A DNA stretch of 64,000 nucleotides from Clostridium sp. (lineage in GTDB: Bacteria > Bacteroidota > Bacteroidia > Bacteroidales > Muribaculaceae). Shown one piece after another: positions 1-8,704 of the stretch. Within the stretch, counting starts at the first letter, position 1. Each line of letters opens with the position of its first letter. The position numbers and the translations under genes were made by a program. The DNA lies in contig JAMPGR010000001.1 of NCBI GenBank assembly GCA_023663805.1, positions 620,733 through 684,732 of the forward strand, read 5' to 3'. Below the pieces are notes generated by a model that saw only the letters and a program-made list of their open reading frames with translations, had not been told where the DNA came from and searched no databases.

Positions 1-1
1 C

Positions 2-388
2 GGAACGCCGCTTGATTTTACAAAGGCAAAACGGATTGGCGACGAGATAGAGGCCGATTTTGAACAGCTCCGTCTGGTAAGCGGCTACGACCATAATTTT
101 GCCATCGACGATTGGAAAGGGGAGCTGCAGCTCGCGGCGAGGATTTCCGAAAATACGAGCGGCCGGACGATGGAGGTATATACCGACCTCCCCGGCATTC
201 AGTTCTATGCAGGCAACTGCATTGACGAAACGGTTGGAAAGGAAGGCGTGACCTACGGCGTTCGGGACGGTTTCTGCCTGGAAACCGACTATTTCCCCAA
301 TGCGGTCAATGAAGAGAGCTTCCCGTCTCCCGTATATGGGCCGGAGAAAGATTATACTTCGACAACCGTCTACAAATTTATCTTCTGA
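2..388 (+). CDS. galM: Aldose 1-epimerase (galactose mutarotase), C-terminal part
   Basis: The gene enters from the left edge; about 128 C-terminal residues are present, read in frame from base 2. GalM interconverts the alpha and beta anomers of aldoses such as galactose and feeds the Leloir pathway. The fragment shows the GYDHNF motif, whose His is the general acid in the family, and near the end FCLETDYFPNAVN, whose Glu is the general base. Both catalytic residues are therefore present and the C terminus looks normal for the family. Upstream context is outside the window. The stop codon is followed directly, in the same frame, by sequence that reads as part of the next gene (see 389-565). 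Confidence 0.9.
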   Translation, partial: GTPLDFTKAKRIGDEIEADFEQLRLVSGYDHNFAIDDWKGELQLAARISENTSGRTMEVYTDLPGIQFYAGNCIDETVGKEGVTYGVRDGFCLETDYFPNAVNEESFPSPVYGPEKDYTSTTVYKFIF

Positions 389-565
389 AAATTCACGAAT
401 TGTAAAATCCGCAAAAGCGCCGTCGCCCCGCTGGCGCTCGCCGGAGAGGTCGCGCCCGGCCGCGCCCTCTGGCTGATCGCCACGATCGCCCTGGCCGAGG
501 CGGTCACCTACCCCCTGCTCTACTTCCTGACAAACCGCCGCGTCTCCCCCGACATCGACAACTAT
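389..565 (+). other. Coding-like stretch without a start codon, upstream extension of the next gene
   Basis: Immediately after the galM stop the same frame stays open for 59 codons into the ATG at 566. It contains no ATG, GTG or TTG in frame. From about base 410 the translation looks like genuine protein: a hydrophobic helix (LWLIATIALAEAVTYPLLYF) followed by TNRRVSPDID, which continues smoothly into the membrane segments after 566. I infer that this is the remaining N-terminal coding sequence of the phosphoethanolamine transferase, whose original start was lost when the region was joined to the end of galM. Confidence 0.6.
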
Positions 566-2083
566 ATGGATATCGCCGTCGGTGAATATCTGTTCGGCTG
601 GCTGACGGCTCAGGCGCTACTGGCAGGTAGCCTGCTGCCGGGCAACGCGGTCATCCCCGTTCTGCTCTCGGCAGTCGAAGTCGTGCTGGCTATGGTGCTG
701 GTCTATCAGTTGGTCTACTACGCGATGTTCGGGGGGTGTTTCGATGCGGTTGGCGCCCGAGTCATGCGCGAGACCCATGTCAACGAGATAATCGAATATA
801 TGAAGACCGGAAAGACATTCTTCCTTCCGGTTCTCTATCTCCTTCTCTTCGTCGCCGCGACGGCCGCTGTCGTCTGGATGAACATCTCGGCGACGCCGAT
901 GACCGGAGCGCTGGCGTGGTGGCGCAATCTGCTGCTGATCCTCTACTTCGCCGCGGTCAGCCGACTACTCTGGGGGCCGCACAAGGGGGCGGTCAGACGC
1001 GCGGGCCCCGTACGCCTGATGCTCGACGAAATCGAATATGCGCGCAGCAACCGGGTCTATCTGACCGAACGCGACCGCCGGCTCCGCGACCTGACCGTCC
1101 GACGGCTCGACAGACGCACGGACAGCCGTCCGCAGACTGTCGTTATGGTCATCGGAGAATCGGCCTCGCGCGACTACATGTCGGCTTTTGCGCCGCAGCC
1201 CGGGGGGATCGACACGACCCCCTGGATGAGCCGCGAGGCCCGCGACCGCGACCGCTTCATTCTCTTTCCGAACAGTTACTCCTGCGCCTTCCAGACCGTG
1301 CCGACCCTCGAGCGGGCACTGACTGAGAAGAACCAGTATAACGAGTTGGAGTTCAACTCGTCGGTCTCGATAATCGACATTGCCCACGCTCTCGGATACC
1401 GCGTCCACTGGTACAGCAACCAGGGTCACCTCGGCAGTTTCGATACGCCGGTCACTCTGGTCGCCGAGACCTCCGATGTCGCGAAATGGACAAACCAGCA
1501 GGTCGGCAAGGTCCAGTATGACAGCGTGCTCCTCGACTTCTTTTCCGAAGTCGATCCGGGCCGCGACAATTTCGTAGTCTTCCACCTGAAAGGGAGCCAT
1601 TTCAATTTCTTCAACCGCTACCCGGCCGACCAAGCCGTCTGGGGAGGACCCGGTTGCGAGGATCCGCAGACTACCTACCGCAATTCGATCCGCTACACAG
1701 ACACGATTCTCGAACAGATCTTCGACTACGCCCGGAAGAACCTGAACCTCCAGGCGATGGTCTACTTCTCGGACCACGCGACCATCCCCGACCGCCGTCG
1801 CTCCCCACGATTCGACGGGTTCGGACAGTGCCGCATTCCGCTGGCTGTCTGGCTGTCTGACAACTACTGCAACGAACATCCCGGCCGGGCCGCAGCACTC
1901 CGCCACAACCGCGACCGGTATTTCACGAACGACCTGACCTACGACCTCCTCTGCGGCATCTTCGACATCGAGTCAAACCATTTCGACCCGACCCAGTCGC
2001 TCGCCCGCGACGAATACCGTTTCACGCGCGACAAGCTGACAACCTATCTCGGCACACGCCGAATCGCAGACGACCGGTCGTAA
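566..2083 (+). CDS. Phosphoethanolamine transferase (sulfatase-like, EptA/MCR superfamily), probably 5'-truncated
   Basis: Inner-membrane enzymes of this family move phosphoethanolamine from phosphatidylethanolamine onto lipid A or other surface glycans. From the ATG the protein has 505 residues: several membrane helices up to about residue 140, then a periplasmic alkaline-phosphatase-fold domain. VIGESASRD (about residues 193-201) is at the position of the nucleophile, with Ser in place of the usual Thr. FHLKGSH and YFSDHAT match the substrate and zinc-binding His/Asp motifs. The catalytic domain therefore looks complete. Homology-like sequence extends upstream to the galM stop without any start codon, so the ATG at 566 is only the first possible start and lies inside the membrane domain. 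Either a shortened protein is made or the gene is a pseudogene; no promoter is visible ahead of it. Confidence 0.75.
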   Translation: MDIAVGEYLFGWLTAQALLAGSLLPGNAVIPVLLSAVEVVLAMVLVYQLVYYAMFGGCFDAVGARVMRETHVNEIIEYMKTGKTFFLPVLYLLLFVAATAAVVWMNISATPMTGALAWWRNLLLILYFAAVSRLLWGPHKGAVRRAGPVRLMLDEIEYARSNRVYLTERDRRLRDLTVRRLDRRTDSRPQTVVMVIGESASRDYMSAFAPQPGGIDTTPWMSREARDRDRFILFPNSYSCAFQTVPTLERALTEKNQYNELEFNSSVSIIDIAHALGYRVHWYSNQGHLGSFDTPVTLVAETSDVAKWTNQQVGKVQYDSVLLDFFSEVDPGRDNFVVFHLKGSHFNFFNRYPADQAVWGGPGCEDPQTTYRNSIRYTDTILEQIFDYARKNLNLQAMVYFSDHATIPDRRRSPRFDGFGQCRIPLAVWLSDNYCNEHPGRAAALRHNRDRYFTNDLTYDLLCGIFDIESNHFDPTQSLARDEYRFTRDKLTTYLGTRRIADDRS

Positions 2084-2162
2084 CACCGCCTCCACCCGTA
2101 AAGTTCATGGCTGTTTCAAAAAAAATTTCGAACCTGGGCTGAGTTTCAGTGAAGCCGAAACA

Positions 2163-2194
2163 TTTGGCGATGTCGGAAATATCTGTTATCTTTG
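2163..2194 (+). promoter_or_regulatory. Bacteroidota sigma-ABfr promoter of the AAA-ATPase remnant
   Basis: TTTG at 2163-2166 and TATCTTTG at 2187-2194 are separated by 20 bases, an exact match to the Bacteroidota -33/-7 pattern. The ATG at 2220 follows 25 bases later. The promoter looks intact although the gene behind it is decayed. Confidence 0.65.
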
Positions 2195-2219
2195 CAACTG
2201 AACAAACCGACCCCACGCT

Positions 2220-2953
2220 ATGGCTCAGATCAAGTACCCAATCGGAATCCAGACTTTCTCCAAACTCCGGGAGAATGGCTTCGTCTATATCGACAAGACC
2301 GAATATATCTGTAAACTTGTCGAGAACAGTCCGTATGTATTTCTCAGCCGACCCCGCCGGTTCGGGAAGAGCTTGCTAGTGTCGACCCTCGAGGCGTTCT
2401 TCCGGGACCGACGCGATCTGTTCCGAGGACTGGCGATCAATTGCTCGACGAACATATCCGGTTCTGTATGCTGACCGGCATTACAAAGTATGGTCACCTG
2501 TCGGTCTTCAGCGTGCTGCGGCTCTATGGTAACGTAACCGACTCCCAGGTTCTTGTCCTCGGCTACAGACAGCAACTCGAGCAGGGGGATATCGAAGGGT
2601 TCATCGCCTCGCTGACGCGCTTCTTCGCCCGGGTCCCGTTCGACCTGAGGCGCAACGTCGAGCGGTTCGAGAACTACTACCACTCCCTCTTCTACGTCAT
2701 CGTTCGACTCCTCGGTATGGACATAAAGGCCGAATACCACACCTCCGAAGGCTCTGTCGACATCCTGATCGAGACCGACCGCTTTATCTACGTCATCGAA
2801 CTGAAGATGCGCGGCGACGCCGAAGCCGCAATGCGCCAGATCAAACAGCGCAACTACGCCGCCCAGTTCGCCGGCGATCCACGCCGCCTCTTCAAGGTCG
2901 CCCTCGGATTCTCCGAATCGACCCACACAATCGACTCCTTCCTGATCGACTGA
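2220..2953 (+). pseudogene. AAA-ATPase / PD-(D/E)XK nuclease-like family protein (DUF1703 type), internally deleted and frameshifted
   Basis: The 5' part (2220-2440) reads [20 protein letters not shown] and [19 protein letters not shown], the family's N-terminal motif and Walker A. After GLAI the frame breaks; the rest (about 2441-2953, another frame) resumes with [14 protein letters not shown], which belongs far downstream in the ATPase domain, and then passes, apparently across another deletion, into the C-terminal nuclease-like domain with SEGSVDILIETDRFIYVIELKM. Intact members, as I know them, have roughly 500-530 residues; here about 245 codons remain. The nuclease-like motif (D...EVK-like, here D-ILIET...ELK) is preserved, but Walker B and the sensor regions are gone. 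Such genes are multicopy in Bacteroidales. I treat it as a dead copy. Confidence 0.8.
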
Positions 2954-2961
2954 CCCCTGCG

Positions 2962-3705
2962 CTATTTTCCGCGGAGGCGACAGAGAATGTAGGGAAAAAT
3001 CAGACGCGGCAGCAGTCTAAGACGTTCCGCCGGCGTATCCATTTCCCGGACAACACGGATATTATCGAGCAGCCCCGCCGAACGGCAGCGGTTCGACACA
3101 CCCGACGTATCGAAATCGGCGACCGCGACATCCGTCCTGACAAACCGTCGCCCCTGGCGTATCATCGACTTGACCCACTTGAAATCGGCCGACATACGGT
3201 GGGCCGTATCGAACGGCGTGTCGAGCAGCAACTGCCGCCGCCCGAAGCAACACTGATGGCAGAAGAACATGCGGTGGCAGTTCTTCGGCTCGCCGGCACG
3301 TTTGACGACACCCCCTTTAATTACATCGCCGTAGACGACATCCCCCCGGCGCGCCTCCGCCTGGGCGAAAACCCGGCAGACGACATCGTCGGCCGCAAAC
3401 CGGTCTCCGGCGTTCATAAAAATCACGAATTCGCCCGAGGCCATCGCGACCCCTTTGTTCATCGCGTCGTAGATTCCGCAGTCCGGCTCGCTGACCGAGC
3501 GGGTAATCGAGGAGGCATAGCGGTCAAGCAGTTCGCGACTTCCGTCGGTCGATCCCCCGTCGACAACGATATATTCCAGATTCGGGTAATCCTGGCGCGC
3601 AACGTTCCGGACGGTCAGTTCCAGACCCTCTCTATCGTTGTAGCACACAGTCACGACCGACACCTTCGGCCACAGTTCAGCATTCTTTTCCATCGCGATT
3701 TCCAT
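2962..3705 (-). CDS. Family 2 glycosyltransferase
   Basis: 247 residues with a GT-A fold start: KVSVVTVCYNDREGLELTVR, then EYIVVDGGSTDGS, which holds the nucleotide-sugar-binding Asp, and GIYDAMNKGVAMASGEFVIFMNAGD, which has the usual NxGD in place of the DXD motif. The shape matches the WcaA/colanic-acid type of GT2 that adds sugars to surface polysaccharide; the acceptor cannot be told. An alternative start is the second Met (codon 5). It is convergent with the preceding pseudogene, only 8 bases from it, and is not within a polysaccharide cluster in this window. A short, very similar copy of its N-terminal DNA lies at 43312-43370. Confidence 0.85.
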   Translation of the reverse strand: MEIAMEKNAELWPKVSVVTVCYNDREGLELTVRNVARQDYPNLEYIVVDGGSTDGSRELLDRYASSITRSVSEPDCGIYDAMNKGVAMASGEFVIFMNAGDRFAADDVVCRVFAQAEARRGDVVYGDVIKGGVVKRAGEPKNCHRMFFCHQCCFGRRQLLLDTPFDTAHRMSADFKWVKSMIRQGRRFVRTDVAVADFDTSGVSNRCRSAGLLDNIRVVREMDTPAERLRLLPRLIFPYILCRLRGK

Positions 3706-3717
3706 TTATTTACCCGA

Positions 3718-3725
3718 CAAAGTTA
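3718..3725 (-). promoter_or_regulatory. -7 element for the GT2 gene
   Basis: On the minus strand TAACTTTG lies 12 bases upstream of the first ATG at 3705. No TTTG was found at the proper -33 distance, so only the -7 half of the promoter is recognisable. Confidence 0.4.
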
Positions 3726-3810
3726 ACAAATTTCCCGCGACCGTCCCGTCCCCGCCCCGCCATAAAACGTTCGTTTTTGTCCGATGACCTAAAAAAATCA
3801 TACAGGCTCG

Positions 3811-3868
3811 TGCTCCACTACCGCCAGTCGATGATCAGACCTGAAACCAATTTCAGGGGAGCAGGCGG
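3811..3868 (+). other. Nested inverted repeats in the leader before the efflux operon
   Basis: In the 344-base gap ahead of the RND operon a perfect hairpin (CCTGAAA, loop CCAA, TTTCAGG, 3840-3857) is enclosed by TGCTCC (3811-3816) pairing with GGAGCA (3857-3862). CCGCC (3821-3825) could also pair with GGCGG (3864-3868). It could be a terminator-like or regulatory fold; no poly-U run follows it. The rest of the gap holds only the promoter elements listed next. Confidence 0.35.
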
Positions 3869-3908
3869 CCGGGGCCTCTCAGGCAGAATATTTGGAGCAG
3901 AGGTATTA

Positions 3909-3953
3909 TATGATATATGTCATAGATAAGGCGCAGGGTTATGTGTAATTTTG
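3909..3953 (+). promoter_or_regulatory. Promoter region of the RND efflux operon with an upstream dyad
   Basis: TAATTTTG at 3946-3953 is a clear -7 element, about 96 bases before the first ATG. The expected -33 TTTG is absent. In its place lies a dyad, TATGA-N6-TCATA (3909-3924), where a local repressor or activator could bind. No regulator gene is encoded next to the operon. Confidence 0.4.
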
Positions 3954-4049
3954 CACTCGGATTCGTAGGCCCTGACGGGTCTGCGCTTCCTGACGTAATA
4001 AAACAAAATTATCTAAGGAATAAAAAAATCAATATTTAAGGAAAAATCA

Positions 4050-5246
4050 ATGAAGACTTCCACTTTGAAATGCGCCGGCATCGTTGTCGCCGGTATCGCC
4101 GCGTCTTTTCTGACGGGTTGCGGCCAGAAGGGTGGGATGCAGCAGGCTCCCGCGCCAACTATCGCAACAATGACCGTCGGTCTCTCCTCCTCCGAATCGG
4201 AAAACACTTTCCCGGCCCAAATCAAGGGTAAGACGGATATCGCAATTCGTCCCCAGGTCACCGGATTCATCACCAAAGTTCATGTCGACGAGGGCCAGCA
4301 GGTCCACAAAGGACAAGTTCTCTTCACTCTCGACCAGGTGACCTTCCAGGCCGCCGTCGACCAGGCTCAGGCCGCTGTCAACTCGGCCCAGACCGCCGTT
4401 AACACAACCCAGATGACCGTCGACAACAAAAAGAAACTTCTCGACAAGAACATCATCAGCCAGTATGAATATCAGCTCGCCGTCAACGACCTGGCAACTG
4501 CCAAGGCCGCTCTGTCGCAGGCTCAGGCCGCTCTGTCGTCGGCCCGACGCAATCTGGCCTACACCGTCGTTACGGCTCCGTCGGACGGCGTCGTCGGCAC
4601 GATTCCCCAGCGCGAGGGTTCGCTCGCATCGCCGTCGTCGGCCCAGCCGCTGACGACTGTCAGCGACAACTCCGAGGTCTACGCCTACTTCTCGCTGACC
4701 GAAAAGGATCTGCTCAACCTGTCGAACAACGGCGCGAACACCGTCAACCAGGCTATCGCCCAGATGCCCGCCGTCAAACTCCGCCTCAGCGACGGCTCGA
4801 TTTATCCGCTCGAGGGCAAAGTCGCAACTGTCAGTGGCGTTATCGACAGTTCGACCGGCGCCGCAACCGTCCGCGCCCTGTTCAACAACACGAACGGCCT
4901 GCTCCGCAGCGGTTCGACCGGCACGATCATCATCCCCGAGAACCGTGACAGCGTAATCGTGATTCCCCAGGTCGCCACATTCGAACTTCAGGACCGCCGC
5001 TTTGTCTATCTGGTCTCTGACTCGAACAAGGTCAAATCGACCCCCGTCACCGTCACACCGGTCAGCGACGGACGGACCTTCGTTGTCACTTCCGGCCTGA
5101 ACCCGGGCGATGTCATCGCCGTCGAGGGTATCGGAACCCAGGTCCGCGAGGGCATGGTCATCAACCCGGTCGACGCCGCCGCACAGCAGCAGGCGGCACA
5201 GCAGCAGGCAGCCGCTGTCGCAACCGAGGGTGTGTCGGAAGACTGA
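4050..5246 (+). CDS. RND efflux periplasmic adaptor subunit (membrane fusion protein, AcrA/MexA type)
   Basis: 398 residues. The first 24 residues form a lipoprotein signal peptide ending in lipobox LTGC, so the protein should be anchored to the periplasmic face of the inner membrane. The lipoyl-like half (TDIAIRPQVTGFI, VDEGQQVHKGQVLF) is followed by an alpha-hairpin coiled coil (about residues 90-160, rich in QAQAAV repeats), the second lipoyl half (VTAPSDGVVGTI) and beta-barrel and membrane-proximal domains. It bridges the pump and the outer-membrane channel encoded next. The Gln/Ala-rich C terminus (AAAQQQAAQQQ) is a low-complexity tail. The gap to the pump gene is 74 bases. Confidence 0.93.
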   Translation: MKTSTLKCAGIVVAGIAASFLTGCGQKGGMQQAPAPTIATMTVGLSSSESENTFPAQIKGKTDIAIRPQVTGFITKVHVDEGQQVHKGQVLFTLDQVTFQAAVDQAQAAVNSAQTAVNTTQMTVDNKKKLLDKNIISQYEYQLAVNDLATAKAALSQAQAALSSARRNLAYTVVTAPSDGVVGTIPQREGSLASPSSAQPLTTVSDNSEVYAYFSLTEKDLLNLSNNGANTVNQAIAQMPAVKLRLSDGSIYPLEGKVATVSGVIDSSTGAATVRALFNNTNGLLRSGSTGTIIIPENRDSVIVIPQVATFELQDRRFVYLVSDSNKVKSTPVTVTPVSDGRTFVVTSGLNPGDVIAVEGIGTQVREGMVINPVDAAAQQQAAQQQAAAVATEGVSED

Positions 5247-5320
5247 TCCCCCGGGACACAAACAACAGAACCCATTCACTCACACGAAATCATATTATCA
5301 TCCGAAGATAATCAAACACA

Positions 5321-8300
5321 ATGAAACTTGACGGATTTATCAATCGTCCGGTCCTCTCGACCGTGATCTCGATTTTTATCGTGCTGTTGGGTTTGATTGG
5401 TCTCGTTTCGCTTCCAATCACCCAGTTTCCCGACATCGCGCCCCCGACAATCTCTGTCACAACAACTTATACGGGTGCTAACGCCCAGGCCGTGTTGAAC
5501 TCGGTCATCGCCCCTCTCGAAGAGTCGATCAACGGTGCCGAGGGTATGACCTATATGGAGTCGACCGCAACCAACACCGGTTCAGCAACAATCAACGTCT
5601 ACTTCGAACAGGGATTCGACCCCGACATGGCCGCTGTCGACGTCCAGAACCGCGTCGCCAAGGCCCAGAGCCTTCTCCCGGCCGAAGTCACCCGCGTCGG
5701 TGTCCTGACCCAGAAGCGCCAGACCTCGATGCTGATTGGCGTTTCGCTCTACGCGACCGACACTGCCGCCTACTCCGAGCCCTTTATCGAGAACTACATG
5801 AAGATCAACATCGTTCCCCAGATGCAGCGTATCTCGGGTGTCGGCGATGTTATGGTCATGGGCGCGGACTACTCGATGCGTATCTGGCTGAAGCCGGAGG
5901 TCATGGCCCAGTATGGTCTTATGCCCGCCGACATCTCGAACGCCCTGGCCGAACAGAACATCGAAGCCGCTCCGGGTGCATTCGGCGAACAGGGGAACCA
6001 GACCTTCCAGTATATCATGCGCTATCGCGGACGTCTCGAGACTCCGGAGGAATTCGACAATATCGTTATCCGCGCGACCCCTAACGGCGACGTGCTCCGG
6101 CTGAAGGATGTAGCCGACGTCGAACTCGGCCGCGTCACCTACGGCTTCCACGGCATGCTGAACGGCTATCCGGGCGTTACGGCTGTTGTCTTCCAGACTG
6201 CCGGATCGAACGCGACAGCAATTATCGAAGACTGTCTGAAGTTCATCGACGAGATCAAGAAAGATCTCCCGAAGGGTCTCGATATCGCAATCCCGATGAA
6301 CAACAACGACTTCCTCTACGCGTCGATCGGACATGTCGTCCAGACGCTTATCGAGGCGTTCGTCCTGGTGTTTATCGTCGTGTTCCTCTTCCTCCAGGAC
6401 CTCCGCTCGACCCTTATCCCCGCTATCGCGATTCCGGTTGCCTTGATCGGTACGTTCTTCGGCATGAAACTGATCGGCTTCTCGGTCAATCTGATTACCC
6501 TCTCGGCTCTCGTCCTTGCGATTGCGATCGTTGTCGACGACGCGATTGTCGTCGTCGAGGCGGTCCATGCGAAACTCGATGTCGGTTACAAGAGTGCACG
6601 CAAGGCGGCGATCGACGCCATGAACGAAATCGGCTCGGCAATCGTCTCGATTACCCTGGTCATGATGCTCGTGTTTATCCCTGTGTCGTTCATGCCCGGT
6701 ACGGCCGGCGTGTTCTACCAGCAGTTCGGTCTGACGATGGCAATCGCAATCGGAATCTCGGCCGTCAACGCTCTGACGCTGTCGCCGGCACTCTGCGCCA
6801 TCTTCCTGAAACCCCATCCCGAGGATAATTCGACCCTCAGCGAACGCGTCGGCCAGGCCTATAGCGCCGCTGGCGAAGTCTATAAAAAACGCTTCAACCT
6901 CCCGCCGTTCGTCACCCTGATTCTTCTGATTGCGACGATCTTCTTCATGATTATGGGGTGGTTCAACTTCGAGAATGTCCTTCTGAGCACCGCCTGCTCC
7001 GTCGTCGCGTTGATTACCCTCTTCGGCCTCTTCAGCAAAAACTTCCAGCAGGCCTTCGAACGGACCTATAACTCGTTGCTCGGCTCCTATTCGAAGGGTG
7101 TCAAATTCTTTGCCCGCCACAAAATTTCAGCCTTCGCGACAGTCATAGTCTCCGTTGCCGTTCTGGCATGGCTGATGATTTCGACGCCGTCGACCCTCGT
7201 CCCGAACGAAGATACCGGAACAATCTTCGTCATGCTCAACATGCCTCCGGGAACATCCCAGGAACGCACAACCGAGACCCTCGTGAAGATGGACAAGATC
7301 ATGAGCCAGGTTCCGGCAATCCAGACCCGCTCGATGATCAACGGCTACAGTTTCATCGCCGGACAGGGTGCGACCTACGGAACGTTCATCATCAAACTGA
7401 AAGACTGGAGCGAACGCTCGGCTGCCGAAAGTTCAGACAACATAATCCTCCAGCTCTACGGCATGATGTCGCAGATCAAGGACGGCACGGTCATGATCTT
7501 CGCGCCGCCTATGATCACCGGCTACTCCGCGACGAACGGCTTCGAGATCAAGATGCAGGACCGCAAGGGCAGCGACATCAACGACTTCTTCGCCGTCGTC
7601 CAGGGCTTCCTCGGCGCGTTGAACCAGCAGCCCGAAATCCAGATGGCCTACACGACCTTCAACCCGACCTTCCCGCAGTATCTGGTCGACATCGATGCTG
7701 CCAAGGCAAAACAGGCCGGACTCTCACCCTCGACGATACTCTCGACGCTCCAGGGATACTACGGCGGTATGTATGTCTCGAACTTCAACCGCTTCGGCAA
7801 ACTCTACCGCGTCATGATGCAGGCCTCGCCCGAGTCGCGCGTTTCGCCCGAGACCCTCTCGAGCATCAAGATCCGAAACGGCAGCGAGATGGCCTCGCTC
7901 GACAACTTCGTCACCCTGACGCGCGTCTACGGCCCCGACCTTCTGAACCGATTCAATATGTTCCAGTCGATCTCCGTGACCGGCCAGCCCGCTCCGGGAT
8001 ACTCGTCGGGTGACGCTCTGGCAGCAATCGAACGTGTCGCTTCGCAGACACTCCCCCAGGGATACGGCTACGAATATGCCGGCATGACCCGTGAAGAGGG
8101 ATCGTCGAACACCGGAGCAGCAACGGCGATCATCTTCGGACTCTGTCTGTTGTTCGTCTACCTGATTCTCTCGGCCCAGTATGAGAGCTACATCCTCCCC
8201 TGGTCCGTCATCTTCTCGATTCCGTTCGGTCTGATGGGCGCGTTTATCTTCGCCGATATCAGTTCGATTGCCAACAGCATCTATCTCCAGATCGCCCTGA

Positions 8301-8680
8301 TCATGCTGATCGGACTTCTGGCGAAGAACGCGATTCTGATTGTCGAATATGCCCTCGACAACCGAAAGACCGGCATGTCGGTCCTCAACTCGGCGATCGC
8401 CGCAGCCCAGGCCCGTCTGCGACCGATTCTGATGACCTCGCTGGCTCTGATTATCGGTCTGCTCCCGATGATGTTCGCCCACGGCGTCGGCGCAAACGGA
8501 AACCGCGCCCTCGGAACCGGTTCGGTCGGCGGTATGCTGATCGGTATGATCTGCCAGATCTTCGTCGTCCCCGCGCTCTTCGTGACCTTCCAGTTGATCC
8601 AGGAGAAGATCTCCCCGATGAAGTGGAAAGACACCGACAACGCCGGTATCGAAAGCGAGATCGAACAGTATTCGCGTTAA
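5321..8680 (+). CDS. RND multidrug efflux permease (HAE1, AcrB/MexB type)
   Basis: 1119 residues; typical relatives have about 1040-1050. Proton-relay residues are all present: the Asp pair in LAIAIVVDDAIVVVE (TM4), Lys in LLAKNAILIVEYA (TM10) and Arg in RLRPILMTSL (TM11). The protein exports hydrophobic drugs, bile salts or similar compounds, driven by the proton gradient, as a trimer in the inner membrane. The extra length lies between TM6 and TM7, about residues 500-595, where AcrB has only a short amphipathic linker. Here it holds two further hydrophobic stretches (FVTLILLIATIFFMIMGWF and a second ending near residue 568). Neighbours on both sides are its adaptor and outer-membrane factor. 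Confidence 0.95.
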   Translation: MKLDGFINRPVLSTVISIFIVLLGLIGLVSLPITQFPDIAPPTISVTTTYTGANAQAVLNSVIAPLEESINGAEGMTYMESTATNTGSATINVYFEQGFDPDMAAVDVQNRVAKAQSLLPAEVTRVGVLTQKRQTSMLIGVSLYATDTAAYSEPFIENYMKINIVPQMQRISGVGDVMVMGADYSMRIWLKPEVMAQYGLMPADISNALAEQNIEAAPGAFGEQGNQTFQYIMRYRGRLETPEEFDNIVIRATPNGDVLRLKDVADVELGRVTYGFHGMLNGYPGVTAVVFQTAGSNATAIIEDCLKFIDEIKKDLPKGLDIAIPMNNNDFLYASIGHVVQTLIEAFVLVFIVVFLFLQDLRSTLIPAIAIPVALIGTFFGMKLIGFSVNLITLSALVLAIAIVVDDAIVVVEAVHAKLDVGYKSARKAAIDAMNEIGSAIVSITLVMMLVFIPVSFMPGTAGVFYQQFGLTMAIAIGISAVNALTLSPALCAIFLKPHPEDNSTLSERVGQAYSAAGEVYKKRFNLPPFVTLILLIATIFFMIMGWFNFENVLLSTACSVVALITLFGLFSKNFQQAFERTYNSLLGSYSKGVKFFARHKISAFATVIVSVAVLAWLMISTPSTLVPNEDTGTIFVMLNMPPGTSQERTTETLVKMDKIMSQVPAIQTRSMINGYSFIAGQGATYGTFIIKLKDWSERSAAESSDNIILQLYGMMSQIKDGTVMIFAPPMITGYSATNGFEIKMQDRKGSDINDFFAVVQGFLGALNQQPEIQMAYTTFNPTFPQYLVDIDAAKAKQAGLSPSTILSTLQGYYGGMYVSNFNRFGKLYRVMMQASPESRVSPETLSSIKIRNGSEMASLDNFVTLTRVYGPDLLNRFNMFQSISVTGQPAPGYSSGDALAAIERVASQTLPQGYGYEYAGMTREEGSSNTGAATAIIFGLCLLFVYLILSAQYESYILPWSVIFSIPFGLMGAFIFADISSIANSIYLQIALIMLIGLLAKNAILIVEYALDNRKTGMSVLNSAIAAAQARLRPILMTSLALIIGLLPMMFAHGVGANGNRALGTGSVGGMLIGMICQIFVVPALFVTFQLIQEKISPMKWKDTDNAGIESEIEQYSR

Positions 8681-8704
8681 TCCCAACCACCCCAAACTAC
8701 GACA

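Noticed and set aside
5582-7120. Long open frame (512 codons) on the minus strand across the RND pump gene
   Set aside because: It is the mirror of a strongly codon-biased gene; its translation is rich in Asp, Glu, Arg and His without any fold-like pattern, and the plus-strand gene has all RND motifs.
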